Assembly: GCA_902592675.1 (NCBI GenBank) | Contig: CACJFJ010000007.1 | Location: forward strand, 1 to 61,920 | Direction: 5' to 3' | DNA length: 61,920 nt | Source: an uncultured Pelagibacteraceae bacterium | GTDB taxonomy: Bacteria; Pseudomonadota; Alphaproteobacteria; Pelagibacterales; Pelagibacteraceae | In this document: positions 16,287-26,323 of the stretch, in pieces | Position numbering within the stretch: the stretch's first letter is position 1 | Layout of the letters: every line of letters starts with the position of its first letter | The notes under the pieces: generated by a model | Told to the model about the DNA's origin: nothing | Seen by the model: the letters and a program-made list of their open reading frames with translations, nothing else | The model's database searches: none | Translations under genes and position numbers: made by a program

Positions 16287-17303
16287 TTAGAATGCAAGTA
16301 ATAAACTTACTTCAGTATGCTCTACAGATTTAGCTGTAGATGAACCTGCTAAGTTATCAGTTTCAGCTCTTAATAATCTTAATGAAGCTGAACCCATAGT
16401 GTAAGATATACCAACACCTGAAGTTTCTTCAGTTGTGTTAGTTCCACTTGGTACGTCAAACTCGTTATCCATTTGGTTTACTGAGATAGATAAGTTATCA
16501 TTTACCGCAAAAGATGCACCGTAAATATCAACGATGTTTCCTTTTGCTGCAACAGAACCACCATTACCTTCTGACATTTGGTAACCTAATGTTAAGCCAC
16601 CAACTGCATAAGTAACGAATCCAGTTGTAAACGTATTATCTTGCTCTCTTAGTTGAGAGTGATCTTTTTTCTCTTCTTTACCATAACCAACACCTACAGT
16701 TAAACCATCAAGTGGGCTACCTGTAATTGCATAGTTATAACCGCTATCAATAGCGCTAGCGCCAGTGTTTCCACCGTCACCAGATCCACCTTTAGCACTG
16801 TTGTCAGTGTGTCCTGGATCAATCTCTAATGATAAAGTGTAACCCGCAAATGTGTTTTTGTAACCAAGTACGTTAGTTCCACCTGCAGCTCTTAAACCAT
16901 TTGAAGCACCTGTATATGTCCAGATTTCTTCGTAAGCGTAAGGCATTTTATCATCAATTGTACCAACACCAAACTCACCTACACCTTGGTCAAAACCAAC
17001 TGTTCCCATATCACCCATGTCAATCATTAGTGAAGAAGAAGCAAAAGTTTCTGAAGTGTTTGAGTTTGCTTGACCACCGTCTCCGATAACAGCTGTGTAA
17101 GTAGCAGTCATACCATTCATATCTCCTGAACCAGAGAAAGTAAGAGCATTTCCATTACCAAATTTGTTACCGTTAGTACCGTCAGTAGTACCTGCGTAAG
17201 TTATTTCAGTTTTACCAGAAACTGTAACTTCTACAGCATTTGCTGAGAAAGCTACAAGTGATCCAGCTAATGCTGAAAGACCTACTTTTTTTAAGTTATT
17301 CAT
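16287..17303 (-). CDS. Outer membrane porin
   Basis: A Gram-negative general porin precursor of 338 residues. The signal peptide covers residues 1-23 with a likely cut after SANA. The mature chain starts VEVTVSGKTEITY and shows alternating polar/apolar beta strands rich in Gly, Asn, Thr and Ser. It ends with VSLLLAF, the terminal Phe recognised by the BAM complex. The start has an AAGGAG ribosome site 7 bases upstream, which is unusual here, and a strong terminator follows. Codon use is less AT-biased than its neighbours. All this fits a highly expressed single-gene unit. Which solutes pass through is not shown. Confidence 0.92.
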   Translation of the reverse strand: MNNLKKVGLSALAGSLVAFSANAVEVTVSGKTEITYAGTTDGTNGNKFGNGNALTFSGSGDMNGMTATYTAVIGDGGQANSNTSETFASSSLMIDMGDMGTVGFDQGVGEFGVGTIDDKMPYAYEEIWTYTGASNGLRAAGGTNVLGYKNTFAGYTLSLEIDPGHTDNSAKGGSGDGGNTGASAIDSGYNYAITGSPLDGLTVGVGYGKEEKKDHSQLREQDNTFTTGFVTYAVGGLTLGYQMSEGNGGSVAAKGNIVDIYGASFAVNDNLSISVNQMDNEFDVPSGTNTTEETSGVGISYTMGSASLRLLRAETDNLAGSSTAKSVEHTEVSLLLAF

Positions 17304-17413
17304 AATTTACTCCTTTATTAAATTAATAATTATTAATTATGATGGCCAATAATTACCAATTAACCCCTTTAATTTTGATTAATTTGTATATAATTTGGAA
17401 ATTTTATTGATTA

Positions 17414-17431
17414 TGTGACATATTTATCACA
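17414..17431. promoter_or_regulatory. Inverted repeat upstream of the porin gene, possible operator
   Basis: TGTGA at 17414-17418 and TCACA at 17427-17431 form an inverted repeat with an 8-base spacer, about 110 bases before the porin start and about 95 before the DUF3576 gene. The half-sites look like those of the CRP/FNR family, but the usual spacer is 6 bases, so the protein is not identified. It lies in a 221-base divergent region, the second longest gap in the window. A TATAAT at 17489-17494 could be the -10 for the rightward gene. Confidence 0.35.
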
Positions 17432-17524
17432 AAAAATACATTATTTTTTACCATTTTTTAAGGATTTTTAGTATTTTTCTTTTAATAATATAATTAACAA
17501 TCAAGAATATTTATAAATTATTTA

Positions 17525-18061
17525 ATGACAATTTCTCCAAAATTAAAATTATTTTTAGGGTTAATCACTATCTTAATTTTTATTTCAACTCTTCAGAGTT
17601 GTGGAATTTATAAACCTGTTGATGCAAGAAAAGTTTCTCCAAACGATGAGGAGAGAATAAAAAAAAATATGAAAGAAGGTAAAGGTATATCAATTGGTAA
17701 AGTTTTTGGTGAGTCTGGAGGAACTTTCCAGTTTTCAAGTTCTAACGAAATGTGGAGAGCTACATTAGAAATACTTGATTTTATTCCCTTATCAGATGTG
17801 GACTACGGTGGAGGAATAATAATCACAGACTGGTACACCGCACCTAAGGACAAAATGGAGTCGTTAAAAATTATGGTTCAATTTTTAACTAACGAAATTA
17901 GAGCAGATGGAATTAAGGTTATGGTTTATAAGAAAAAATGTCAAACCGAAGCAAGTTGTGAGTCATTTGTTTCTAATAGTGACTTAACAGGAGAAATTAA
18001 ACTAGCAATACTTAAAAAAGCAGCTCTCATTAAAAAAGAAGATCTAGAAAAAAAGAATTAA
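17525..18061 (+). CDS. DUF3576 lipoprotein
   Basis: The protein has 178 residues. The N-terminus is a lipoprotein signal: hydrophobic residues about 9-22, then STLQSCGIY with the Cys at about residue 26. The mature part (NEMWRATLEILDFIPLSDVDYGGGIIITDWY) matches the alphaproteobacterial DUF3576 family as I know it. The function is unknown. The family commonly stands before leuS, as here (23 bases between the genes), followed by lptE, which hints at an outer membrane or envelope role. Two Cys in KKCQTEASCE may form a disulfide in the periplasm. Confidence 0.83.
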   Translation: MTISPKLKLFLGLITILIFISTLQSCGIYKPVDARKVSPNDEERIKKNMKEGKGISIGKVFGESGGTFQFSSSNEMWRATLEILDFIPLSDVDYGGGIIITDWYTAPKDKMESLKIMVQFLTNEIRADGIKVMVYKKKCQTEASCESFVSNSDLTGEIKLAILKKAALIKKEDLEKKN

Positions 18062-18083
18062 TTTTAAAGAATTTTAAGATTTA

Positions 18084-20639
18084 ATGATGGATAAATATAA
18101 CTTTAAAATTATTGAAAAAAAATGGCAAAATCTTTGGGAAGAAAAAAAATCTTTTAAAACTAAAATTGATAAAAAAAAGAAAAAATTTTATTGCCTTGAA
18201 ATGTTTCCTTATCCATCGGGAAAAATTCATATGGGCCATGTTAGAAACTATACGATAGGTGATGTTTTAGCCCGTTATAAATCTTTGAATGGATATAATG
18301 TTTTACATCCTATGGGGTGGGACTCATTTGGTATGCCGGCCGAAAATGCAGCCAGACAGAACAATTTAGATCCTAAAAAATGGACTGAATCTAATATTAA
18401 TAATATGAAATTACAATTAAAGGAACTGGGAATTTCTGTTGATTGGGATAGAGAAATATCTACTTGTTCTTCAGATTATTATAAACATCAGCAAAAAATT
18501 TTTCTCGAGTTTTATGATAAAGGCTTGGTTTACAGAAAAGAGAACTATGTAAATTGGGACCCAGTTGATCAAACAGTTTTGGCCAATGAACAAGTTATAG
18601 ATGGAAAAGGATGGAGATCTGGGGCCTTAGTTGAAAGAAAAAAACTTAATCAATGGTTTTTTAAAATTACAAAGTTTTCAGAAGATCTTCTGAATGGATT
18701 AGAAAAATTAAATGAATGGCCCAACAAAGTAAAAATTATGCAAAAAAATTGGATAGGCAAATCATTTGGATGTGAGATAGATTTTAAAATTGAAGGTAGC
18801 TCCAATATAGATAAAATAAAATGTTTCACTACTAGACCAGATACGCTATTTGGATTTTCATTTTTAGCTTTGTCTGTAGATCATCCCGTATCAAATTTTT
18901 ATAAGGATAACAATAAATTCGAGGAATTTAAAAAAAATTGTTCTAAAACAGGAACTACAGAAGAGTCAATTGCCCAAGCTGAAAAAATTGGTTTCAAGAC
19001 TGATCTTTTTGCTGTTCATCCTTTAGACAAAAATATAAAGGTTCCTGTTTATTTTGCAAATTTTGTTTTAATGGATTATGGGTTTGGTGCTGTCTTTGGA
19101 TGTCCTGCTCATGATCAAAGAGATTTAGATTTTGCATTAAAATATAAATTACCCATTAAGACAGTTGTTAAGCCAGATGATGAAGGTGATGATTTTACAG
19201 TTCAAAAAGAAGCTTACGACGGCCCTGGTGTGATAATAAATTCAGGTATTTTTAATGGTCTAAAAGCACCTGAAGATTCTATTTCAAAAGCTATAGAGGT
19301 ACTTGAAAACAAACAAATTGGAAAAAAACAAATCAATTTCAGATTAAAAGATTGGGGAATCTCAAGACAAAGATACTGGGGATGCCCTATACCTATCGCT
19401 TATGATGAGGAAAATAATATAGTTAAAGTTCCAGATGAAATGCTTCCTATAAAACTACCTGATGATATAAATCTTAAAACCCAAGGTAATCCACTTGATC
19501 ATCAAGAAGACTGGAAAAAAATTGTGATTAATGGAAAAAATTGTAATCTTGAAACTGATACGCTTGACACCTTTGTTGACTCTTCTTGGTATTTCTTAAG
19601 ATTTTGTTCTCCCAAAAATAGTTCACCATTTGATTTGGAGGAAGTTAATTATTGGATGCCAGTGGATCAATACATAGGAGGGGTAGAACATGCTATTCTA
19701 CATTTACTTTACTCGAGATTTTTTCTTAAAGCATTGAATTATAATACTAACAAAATTGATAGCGACGAACCTTTTAGAGGACTTTTTACACAAGGAATGG
19801 TTTGTCATGAAACATATAAAGATGAAAATGAAAATTGGTTGAGTCCTGATGAAGTAAGCAGTGATGATGGAAAAAATTTCTTTTTAAAAAATAAACCTTC
19901 TTCAAAAGTTATTGTTGGATCTTCAGAGTCAATGTCTAAATCCAAAAAAAATACTATCAATCCAGAGGAGATAATAAAAAATTATGGAGCAGATTCTGTA
20001 AGAATATTTATACTTTCTGATAGTCCTCCAGAAAAAGATATACAATGGTCTGAACAAGGAATGATGGCAGCTCATAAATTTATTCAAAAATTTTGGCTGT
20101 TGCACTCTGAAATAAAAAAAAATTACATAGATAATCTTAGCAATAAAAATTATAAATTTGATGAGGACTTGGAAAAATTTACTAATCAATTAATAAATAA
20201 GATTAATTACAACTTGGAAAAATTTAGCTATAACGTAATTATAGCCAATTTTCATGAGACATACAATTACCTAAAGAATAAACTAGTTGAAAAATCATTA
20301 TCAGAGAATTTTCTTATCAATTACTCAAAAATTTTATCTATGATGATGCCTGTTGTTCCTCACTTAGCTAGCGAATGTCTCGATGAATTAAATCAACTTA
20401 AATCAATTAAATGGCCTGATTTAGATAAGAAATATTTGACTCAATCAGAATTTAATATTGTGGTACAGATTAATGGAAAAAAGAAGGCTATTATAAAAGT
20501 AAATGAAGAACTAGAGGAAAATGAATTAATTTCAAAAATAAAAAAAATGAAAGAAGTTTCTAAAATATTTAAAGAAAAAAAAATAAATAAACATATTTAT
20601 GTTAAAAATAAGATTGTAAATTTTATTGTTCATGATTAA
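18084..20639 (+). CDS. leuS: Leucyl-tRNA synthetase
   Basis: Charges tRNA-Leu with leucine in the cytoplasm. The 851 residues contain the class I signatures: [19 protein letters not shown] near residue 44 (HIGH-type HMGH) and ESMSKSKKN near 613 (KMSKS-type). The CP1 editing domain lies between, with TTRPDTLFG near residue 249 and [15 protein letters not shown] near 333. [14 protein letters not shown] near 420 is also diagnostic. Two ATG codons stand at the start (18084 and 18087). The last codons overlap the lptE start by 8 bases. Confidence 0.97.
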   Translation: MMDKYNFKIIEKKWQNLWEEKKSFKTKIDKKKKKFYCLEMFPYPSGKIHMGHVRNYTIGDVLARYKSLNGYNVLHPMGWDSFGMPAENAARQNNLDPKKWTESNINNMKLQLKELGISVDWDREISTCSSDYYKHQQKIFLEFYDKGLVYRKENYVNWDPVDQTVLANEQVIDGKGWRSGALVERKKLNQWFFKITKFSEDLLNGLEKLNEWPNKVKIMQKNWIGKSFGCEIDFKIEGSSNIDKIKCFTTRPDTLFGFSFLALSVDHPVSNFYKDNNKFEEFKKNCSKTGTTEESIAQAEKIGFKTDLFAVHPLDKNIKVPVYFANFVLMDYGFGAVFGCPAHDQRDLDFALKYKLPIKTVVKPDDEGDDFTVQKEAYDGPGVIINSGIFNGLKAPEDSISKAIEVLENKQIGKKQINFRLKDWGISRQRYWGCPIPIAYDEENNIVKVPDEMLPIKLPDDINLKTQGNPLDHQEDWKKIVINGKNCNLETDTLDTFVDSSWYFLRFCSPKNSSPFDLEEVNYWMPVDQYIGGVEHAILHLLYSRFFLKALNYNTNKIDSDEPFRGLFTQGMVCHETYKDENENWLSPDEVSSDDGKNFFLKNKPSSKVIVGSSESMSKSKKNTINPEEIIKNYGADSVRIFILSDSPPEKDIQWSEQGMMAAHKFIQKFWLLHSEIKKNYIDNLSNKNYKFDEDLEKFTNQLINKINYNLEKFSYNVIIANFHETYNYLKNKLVEKSLSENFLINYSKILSMMMPVVPHLASECLDELNQLKSIKWPDLDKKYLTQSEFNIVVQINGKKKAIIKVNEELEENELISKIKKMKEVSKIFKEKKINKHIYVKNKIVNFIVHD

Positions 20640-21087
20640 AAAAATAATTCCAATAATTTCAATAATTTTTTTTCTATACAGTTGTGGATACCAACCTATT
20701 TATACAAATAAAGATAAGGCTACTATAAGTATAAGTGAGATAATTATTATTGGAAACAAAGATTTAAGTAAACAAATTTTGTCCTCTATAAATATTAAAG
20801 AAAGTTACGGCGATGATAGTTATGTATTAACTTTAAATACAGAACATATAGACAATATAACATCTAAGGATAACTCTGGAAATCCTCTAACTTTTCAAAA
20901 AAGTATCAATGTAAATCTAAATTTAAAAAAAGACACAAATATTATTTCAAAAAACTTTAATGCTAATTTTTCTTATTCAAATAAAGAAAGTAAATTTGAT
21001 CTAAAAGAGTACCAAAATACTATTAAAAATAATTTAATCAGAGAAATATCTGAAAAAATAAGTATTTTCTTAAAACTACAAAAATGA
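20632..21087 (+). CDS. lptE: LPS-assembly lipoprotein LptE
   Basis: LptE plugs the LptD barrel and helps insert lipopolysaccharide in the outer membrane. From the ATG at 20632 it has 151 residues. The signal peptide ends in a lipobox FLYSC with Cys at about 19, then GYQPIYT, the conserved LptE opening (GYxPxY). The rest is poorly conserved, as is normal for the family. It overlaps the end of leuS and its stop overlaps the holA start (ATGA). The order leuS-lptE-holA is the standard one in proteobacteria and supports the call strongly. Confidence 0.88.
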   Translation: MIKKIIPIISIIFFLYSCGYQPIYTNKDKATISISEIIIIGNKDLSKQILSSINIKESYGDDSYVLTLNTEHIDNITSKDNSGNPLTFQKSINVNLNLKKDTNIISKNFNANFSYSNKESKFDLKEYQNTIKNNLIREISEKISIFLKLQK

Positions 21088-22064
21088 TTTTAAAAACAAA
21101 GGATTTAAACTTTGAAAAAATTAGTAATTCAAGTTTTTTTCTTTTCTACGGTGAGAACCAAGGTTTTAAAGAAGAAATTATAAAAAAATATTTCAAAGAA
21201 AAATTAGAAGAAATTTTCACATATGATGAAAATCAAATTTTAAATAATAGAGATACTTTTTATGAAAATGTTTTATCGAACTCTTTTTTTAATAATAAAA
21301 AACTTATAATTATCAATAGAATTTCAGATAAAATTTTTCCCATTATAAACGAAATAATTGACCGGGACATTTCAGATATAAAAGTAATTCTTAAAGCTAA
21401 TTTATTAGAAAAAAAATCAAAAATTAGAAACTTATTTGAAAAGAGCAAAAAAACAATTTGTGTAGCTTTTTATGAGGATAACATACAAACTTTATCAGCA
21501 TTAACAGATAATTTTTTAAAACTAAATAAAATAAATTTATCCCAACAAAACATTAATATTATTATTGAAAGAGCAAATGGTGATAGAATAAATTTAAAAA
21601 ATGAACTTCATAAGATCGAAAATTTATCTAAAACAAAAAAAAAGATTGAAACTGAGGATATAATAAAACTAACTAATTTAGCTGAAAACTTTGATGTAAA
21701 TGAGCTAGTGAACAGTTCGTTAGCAAAAAATAGAAGAAAAACTCTAAATATTCTTAATGAAAACAATTATGGCACCGAAGATGTTATTTTAATATTGAGA
21801 GTGTATTTGGCTAAACTCAAGCGACTTTTAAAACTACACACTATGATTAAAGAAACAAAGAGCGTAGAAGAAGCTATTGTATCATATAAACCCCCAATTT
21901 TTTGGAAAGAAAAAGATTTAATAAAAAAACAAATAAACAGCTTAAGTTTAAATCAGGTTAATGAATTAATATTAGAAACAAACGAAATTGAATTAATTGT
22001 TAAAAAAAATCCAAATAGCGCTTTAAATATATTTACAAATTATATACTTGAACAAACTCAATAG
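21084..22064 (+). CDS. holA: DNA polymerase III delta subunit HolA
   Basis: The delta subunit is part of the clamp loader and opens the beta sliding clamp. The 326 residues are diverged, but the pattern fits: SSFFLFYGENQGFKEEI at the start, LSNSFFNNKKLIIINRISDK, then the AAA-like second domain and the C-terminal collar (VILILRVYLAKLKRLLKLH). Gene order after lptE is the main support. As in the family, there is no intact Walker A motif. The end overlaps parB on the other strand by 7 bases. Confidence 0.88.
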   Translation: MILKTKDLNFEKISNSSFFLFYGENQGFKEEIIKKYFKEKLEEIFTYDENQILNNRDTFYENVLSNSFFNNKKLIIINRISDKIFPIINEIIDRDISDIKVILKANLLEKKSKIRNLFEKSKKTICVAFYEDNIQTLSALTDNFLKLNKINLSQQNINIIIERANGDRINLKNELHKIENLSKTKKKIETEDIIKLTNLAENFDVNELVNSSLAKNRRKTLNILNENNYGTEDVILILRVYLAKLKRLLKLHTMIKETKSVEEAIVSYKPPIFWKEKDLIKKQINSLSLNQVNELILETNEIELIVKKNPNSALNIFTNYILEQTQ

Positions 22065-22897
22065 TTTGCTTTTATTATATCAATAATTTTATTCAGTTGA
22101 TCAATATCGTGGTATAAAAAAGATATTACTCCTTTATTGTTTTTATTATTTTTAATACTCACCTGAATACCTATTTTTTCTTGGATGGAATTTTCTAAAT
22201 CTTTAATATTAGCATCTTTTGATTTAATATTTTTTTTTGTTTTTTTAAAAATTTTTACAAAGCTTTCAGTCTGTCTAACTGATAACTTTTTCTCTACGAT
22301 TTTGTTAGCGATAAATATAGCATTTTCTAAACCAACTAATATTTTAGCATGACCTGCACTTATTTTTTTTTCATTAATCAGCTTTAAAACCTCTGATGGT
22401 AAACTCAAAATTCTCAATGAATTAGTTATATAACTTCTGCTCTTTCCAATAAATTTTGATACTTTTTCTTGATCGTAAGAAAAATCATCAATAAGTTTTT
22501 TATAACCCTCTGCCTCTTCAAGAGGATTTAGGTCATGTCTTTGAACATTTTCTACAATTGCAAACTCGAGTGATTTTAAATCATCTGCTTCAGTTACCAC
22601 AACGGGAATTTCATGTAAGCCAGCTTTCCTAGCTGCAAGCCATCTTCTTTCACCAGCAATGATCTCATACTTAGATTTTCCATCATTAGATCTTCTAACT
22701 ATTATTGGTTGGATTACTCCTCTTTCCTTAATAGAGTTAGTTAAATCTGCTAAATTATTTTCATCAAAATCTTTTCTTGGCTGATATTTGTTTGGAGATA
22801 TATCCCCTAAAGATAATCTATTAGTATTATTTTCTATCTTAGTTTCACCTATTAAAGACGATAAACCTCTCCCTAAACCTTTTTTAATTTTATTCAT
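22058..22897 (-). CDS. parB: Chromosome partitioning protein ParB
   Basis: ParB binds parS and spreads as a CTP-dependent clamp to mark the origin region for segregation. The 279 residues begin with the basic KKGLGRGLSSLIGE, typical for chromosomal ParB. The CTP-binding N-domain has ERGVIQPIIVR and AGERRWLAARKAGL (the GERR box) near residue 82. The helix-turn-helix is SKFIGKSRSYITNSLRIL near 147. A C-terminal dimer domain follows. It follows parA with a one-base overlap. A parS site is found in the nearby rsmG. Confidence 0.96.
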   Translation of the reverse strand: MNKIKKGLGRGLSSLIGETKIENNTNRLSLGDISPNKYQPRKDFDENNLADLTNSIKERGVIQPIIVRRSNDGKSKYEIIAGERRWLAARKAGLHEIPVVVTEADDLKSLEFAIVENVQRHDLNPLEEAEGYKKLIDDFSYDQEKVSKFIGKSRSYITNSLRILSLPSEVLKLINEKKISAGHAKILVGLENAIFIANKIVEKKLSVRQTESFVKIFKKTKKNIKSKDANIKDLENSIQEKIGIQVSIKNNKNNKGVISFLYHDIDQLNKIIDIIKANY

Positions 22898-23691
22898 TAT
22901 GCAGCACTCCCAATTTTATTTTCTTGTTCCATGAACTCATCTGTAAAACTATAATATGACTTACTGCCTGGACAATTCTTATCATAAATCAATACTGGAA
23001 TACCGTGAGATGGCGCTTCAGATAATCTTACATTTCGAGGTATTACAGTTTGGTAAACTTTGTCTTTGAAATAATTTCTTGCTTCTTGTTCAACCTGTGA
23101 CGAAAGTTTATTTCTTCGATCATACATAGTTAAAAGTATGCCTTGAATCTCTAATTCAGGATTCAGGTTAGTTTTAATTCTCTCAATAGTCTTCATAAGT
23201 TGTGTAAGTCCTTCTAAAGCAAAAAATTCTGTTTGTAATGGCACAAGCAGTGAGTTAGATGATACCAAAGCCATTACAGTAAGAAGACTCAAAGATGGGG
23301 GGCAATCTATTAGAATATAATCATATGATCCTCTAGAATCATTTAAATAAGCGGTTAATTTAGTCTTAAGTATAAAAGCTCTATCATTATCACCGGCGGT
23401 CTCAACCTCTAATCCAGACAGATCTACATTAGATGATATTAAATCAAGATTTTGAAGCTTTGTTTTTTTGATTACGTTTGAAATCGACATTGTCCCATTA
23501 AGAATTCCATAAATTGTCTGATCAGATTGAGAGTTGTTGGACAATCCTAATCCTGTGGTAGCATTCCCTTGAGGGTCTAGATCAATTACTAAAATTTTTT
23601 TACCAAGTTGAGATAACGCTGATGCTAAATTAATAACGGTTGTTGTTTTTCCAACTCCACCCTTTTGATTAATAATTGAAATTATTTTCAT
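22897..23691 (-). CDS. parA: Chromosome partitioning ATPase ParA
   Basis: A deviant-Walker ATPase that forms a DNA-bound gradient along which ParB-parS complexes move. The 264 residues start ISIINQKGGVGKTTTVINLA, the deviant Walker A with the signature Lys. VIDLDPQGNATTGLG near residue 40 and ILIDCPPSLSLLT near 126 carry the Walker A' and B acids. The family is the soj/parA of chromosomes. It stands between rsmG and parB, overlapping both by 1-4 bases, in the usual order mnmG-rsmG-parA-parB next to the origin. Confidence 0.97.
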   Translation of the reverse strand: MKIISIINQKGGVGKTTTVINLASALSQLGKKILVIDLDPQGNATTGLGLSNNSQSDQTIYGILNGTMSISNVIKKTKLQNLDLISSNVDLSGLEVETAGDNDRAFILKTKLTAYLNDSRGSYDYILIDCPPSLSLLTVMALVSSNSLLVPLQTEFFALEGLTQLMKTIERIKTNLNPELEIQGILLTMYDRRNKLSSQVEQEARNYFKDKVYQTVIPRNVRLSEAPSHGIPVLIYDKNCPGSKSYYSFTDEFMEQENKIGSAA

Positions 23692-24335
23692 GAAATCTTT
23701 TTTTTAATTTTTTTGATGTTTAATATAAATGAGTCGTTGCTTGTTAAACTTTTTTTTTCTTCATAATCTAAATCCCACTCTTGAAGTGTTTCATTAAGAA
23801 TTTTTCTTCCACTACTTCCCATAAAAAAAATAATATTTTTATATTTTTTAAAATTTTCATTAACCAGGTTTAAAATCACAGGCATTGGCTTAAACGCCCT
23901 AGACATAATTGTTCCTGTCTCAATATTTTTAAGTGAAAAAATATCTTTCTGAATTATTTCTGTATTTAAATTTAATTTTTTTGAAACTTCTCTAAGGAAA
24001 GCACATTTGTGGTAGCTCTTTTCATAAAGGTTTACCTTCAGGTCGTTTTTAATTTTTTTCATCACTATAGCCACTATTAATCCAGGCATTCCACCCCCTG
24101 TACCTAAATCTGAGGTTGTATTGCAATTTAAATCAACAAAATCAATAATTTGCGCTGAATCTATTATATGGCGCTCTCTTATTGCCTCTTTTTCATACAT
24201 TTTTTTACTTATAATATTAATTTTCTGATTTTTTTCCTGTATCATCGTAATTAAGCTCTCAAGCTCATTACAAGTTTCACGTGAAACATTCAAATTGGAA
24301 ATTTTGGAATAAGAATTTAAAATTAAGTTATCCAT
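23688..24335 (-). CDS. rsmG: 16S rRNA (guanine(527)-N7)-methyltransferase RsmG (GidB)
   Basis: Methylates G527 of 16S rRNA, a site linked to streptomycin sensitivity. The 215 residues contain the SAM loop SDLGTGGGMPGLIVAI near residue 77 and the SRAFKPM motif near 137. Residues 16-21 (NVSRET) are encoded by a parS site, an overlap known from other bacteria where gidB doubles as a partition site. It follows mnmG with a TAATG one-base overlap and runs into parA with a 4-base overlap. Confidence 0.96.
   Translation of the reverse strand: MDNLILNSYSKISNLNVSRETCNELESLITMIQEKNQKINIISKKMYEKEAIRERHIIDSAQIIDFVDLNCNTTSDLGTGGGMPGLIVAIVMKKIKNDLKVNLYEKSYHKCAFLREVSKKLNLNTEIIQKDIFSLKNIETGTIMSRAFKPMPVILNLVNENFKKYKNIIFFMGSSGRKILNETLQEWDLDYEEKKSLTSNDSFILNIKKIKKKIS
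24273..24288. promoter_or_regulatory. parS centromere-like site inside rsmG
   Basis: The bases AGTTTCACGTGAAACA match the bacterial parS consensus TGTTTCACGTGAAACA at 15 of 16 positions, and the central 14 are a perfect palindrome. This is the binding site for the ParB encoded about 1.4 kb away. It lies inside the coding region for residues 16-21 of RsmG. It is about 8.9 kb from the predicted origin, a typical distance. I found no second good match in the window. Confidence 0.92.
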
Positions 24336-26206
24336 TAAGCTATATGCTTAATAGACTTTCTTTTGACGTGTGACAACAAAATATATACAGCTGCAGGGGT
24401 TATTCCATCGATTCTTAAGGCCTGTCCCATTGTTTTAGGCCTTATTTCTTTAAATTTGGCTTTTACTTCATTAGAAAGGCCTGAAAATTGATCATAGTCA
24501 ATATTATCTGGGATTGTTAAATTTTCATCTCGTTTAAAAGCTAAAATATCAGCCTTTTGTTTCTTTAAATATCCTCTGTAATGAGAGTTAATCTCAATCT
24601 GTTCATCAATTTCATTCCCATAATCAGCTATCTCAGGCCAAATATTCCTAATTTTTCTCATATCAACACTTTTTTGGGTAAGAATTTCTTCTGCTGATCT
24701 AAAAACACCGTCTTTGGCTATTTTTATTCCAAATTTATCTGCCTTAGAGGGTGAAATGTTTAAATTAGACATTTGAAGAGATATTTTGCTTAATTTATTA
24801 AATTTGTCCTCAAAGAGTTGTTTTCTATTTTCTGCTATTAAGCCAATTTTAATTCCCTTATGGGTAAGCCTTAAGTCTGCATTATCTGACCTAAGACTTA
24901 GTCTATATTCTGCTCGAGATGTAAACATTCTATAAGGCTCAGCAACACCTTTGGTAACTAAGTCATCTATCATAACGCCAATGTAAGCATCTGATCTATC
25001 TAAAATAAAAGGTTCCATATTCTTTAAAGATAGAGCAGCATTAATACCCGCTATAAGACCTTGAGCAGCTGCTTCCTCATAACCTGTAGTTCCATTAATT
25101 TGACCAGCGAGATAAAGATTTTTTATTTTTTTTGTCTCCAATGTTAAAAAGAGCTCTCTCGGATCAATATAATCATATTCTATAGCATATCCTGGTCTAA
25201 TTACTTTTACATTTTCTAAACCACTGATATTGTTGAGTATTTCATATTGCACAACCTCAGGTAGAGATGTAGATATGCCGTTAGGGTAAATAGTATGATC
25301 ATTTAGACCTTCGGGCTCTAAAAATATTTGATGTCTTGTCTTATCAGCGAATTTTACTATTTTGTCCTCAATAGAGGGACAATATCTAGGACCAACACCT
25401 TGTATGCTTCCGGAATACATTGCACTTTTAGATAAATTCTTTTCTATTATTTTATGTACTGTCTCATTAGTATAAGTCATAGAACAAGACACTTGTTTAT
25501 TTAAATTTTTTTTAGTCAGAAAAGAAAAAAAATATGGATCTTCATCGGCAAACTGTTTTTCCAAATTTTCAAAATTAATTGTTCTAGAATCTAGTCTAGG
25601 AGGTGTGCCTGTTTTTAATCTTCCAATTTTGAAATTATACTTTTCTAATTGTTCACTTAAACCTGTACTCGGTTTTTCATTAAATCGTCCAGCAGGAGTT
25701 CTTTCATCACCTATATGTATCAAACCATTCAAAAAAGTGCCTGTTGTTAAGATTAACTTGTTACAACTCACTTTGTTGCCTTTAAGTGTTATAAATCCAC
25801 TTATTTGGTTATTTTCAAAAATAAACTTTATTACAGGATCCGAAAAAATGCTTAAATTACAGTAGTTTACAAGTTTTTCTTGCATATATTTACGATATAA
25901 TGATCTGTCAGATTGAGTTCGGGGTCCTCTAACTGCAGGTCCTCTACTTCTATTTAATAATCTAAATTGTATTCCTGACTTGTCAGCAACCTCTCCCATA
26001 ACACCATCTAAAGCATCAATTTCTCTAACTAAGTGACCTTTGCCTAAACCACCTATAGCTGGATTGCATGACATTTCTCCGATTGTATTTTTGTTATGTG
26101 TAAACAAAGCGGTATTTGCACCAAGTCTTGCTGAGGCCGTTGCAGCTTCACAACCAGCATGACCACCGCCGATAACAACTACATCAAATTGGAAATCTTT
26201 TTTCAT
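24335..26206 (-). CDS. mnmG: tRNA uridine-5-carboxymethylaminomethyl modification enzyme MnmG (GidA)
   Basis: With MnmE it installs the cmnm5 modification on wobble U34 of several tRNAs, using FAD. The 623 residues start with the dinucleotide-binding motif [41 protein letters not shown] near residue 45 and [14 protein letters not shown] near 89 are diagnostic of the family. The two catalytic Cys regions (CNPAIGG and [16 protein letters not shown]) are present. The C-terminal helical domain binds MnmE. A gap of 117 bases separates it from the upstream mnmE; I see nothing clear there. It heads the mnmG-rsmG-parAB set. Confidence 0.97.
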   Translation of the reverse strand: MKKDFQFDVVVIGGGHAGCEAATASARLGANTALFTHNKNTIGEMSCNPAIGGLGKGHLVREIDALDGVMGEVADKSGIQFRLLNRSRGPAVRGPRTQSDRSLYRKYMQEKLVNYCNLSIFSDPVIKFIFENNQISGFITLKGNKVSCNKLILTTGTFLNGLIHIGDERTPAGRFNEKPSTGLSEQLEKYNFKIGRLKTGTPPRLDSRTINFENLEKQFADEDPYFFSFLTKKNLNKQVSCSMTYTNETVHKIIEKNLSKSAMYSGSIQGVGPRYCPSIEDKIVKFADKTRHQIFLEPEGLNDHTIYPNGISTSLPEVVQYEILNNISGLENVKVIRPGYAIEYDYIDPRELFLTLETKKIKNLYLAGQINGTTGYEEAAAQGLIAGINAALSLKNMEPFILDRSDAYIGVMIDDLVTKGVAEPYRMFTSRAEYRLSLRSDNADLRLTHKGIKIGLIAENRKQLFEDKFNKLSKISLQMSNLNISPSKADKFGIKIAKDGVFRSAEEILTQKSVDMRKIRNIWPEIADYGNEIDEQIEINSHYRGYLKKQKADILAFKRDENLTIPDNIDYDQFSGLSNEVKAKFKEIRPKTMGQALRIDGITPAAVYILLSHVKRKSIKHIA

Positions 26207-26323
26207 GGACTAAATTTATATTCGATTGGAATATTTACAAGATTTGTGTTTTTTTTCTTAAAAAAGTGTTGTTTATCAACGAAAATCAGTAAAAAACTTC
26301 AAAAAAACCCAGTAAAACGGTTG

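Noticed and set aside
26207..26323. 117-base gap between mnmE and mnmG with a GTTG...CAAC inverted repeat and a TTATCAACG nine-mer, considered as origin or terminator
   Set aside because: The nine-mer differs from a DnaA box at two positions and there is no cluster. The stem is only 4 base pairs with no good T tail.
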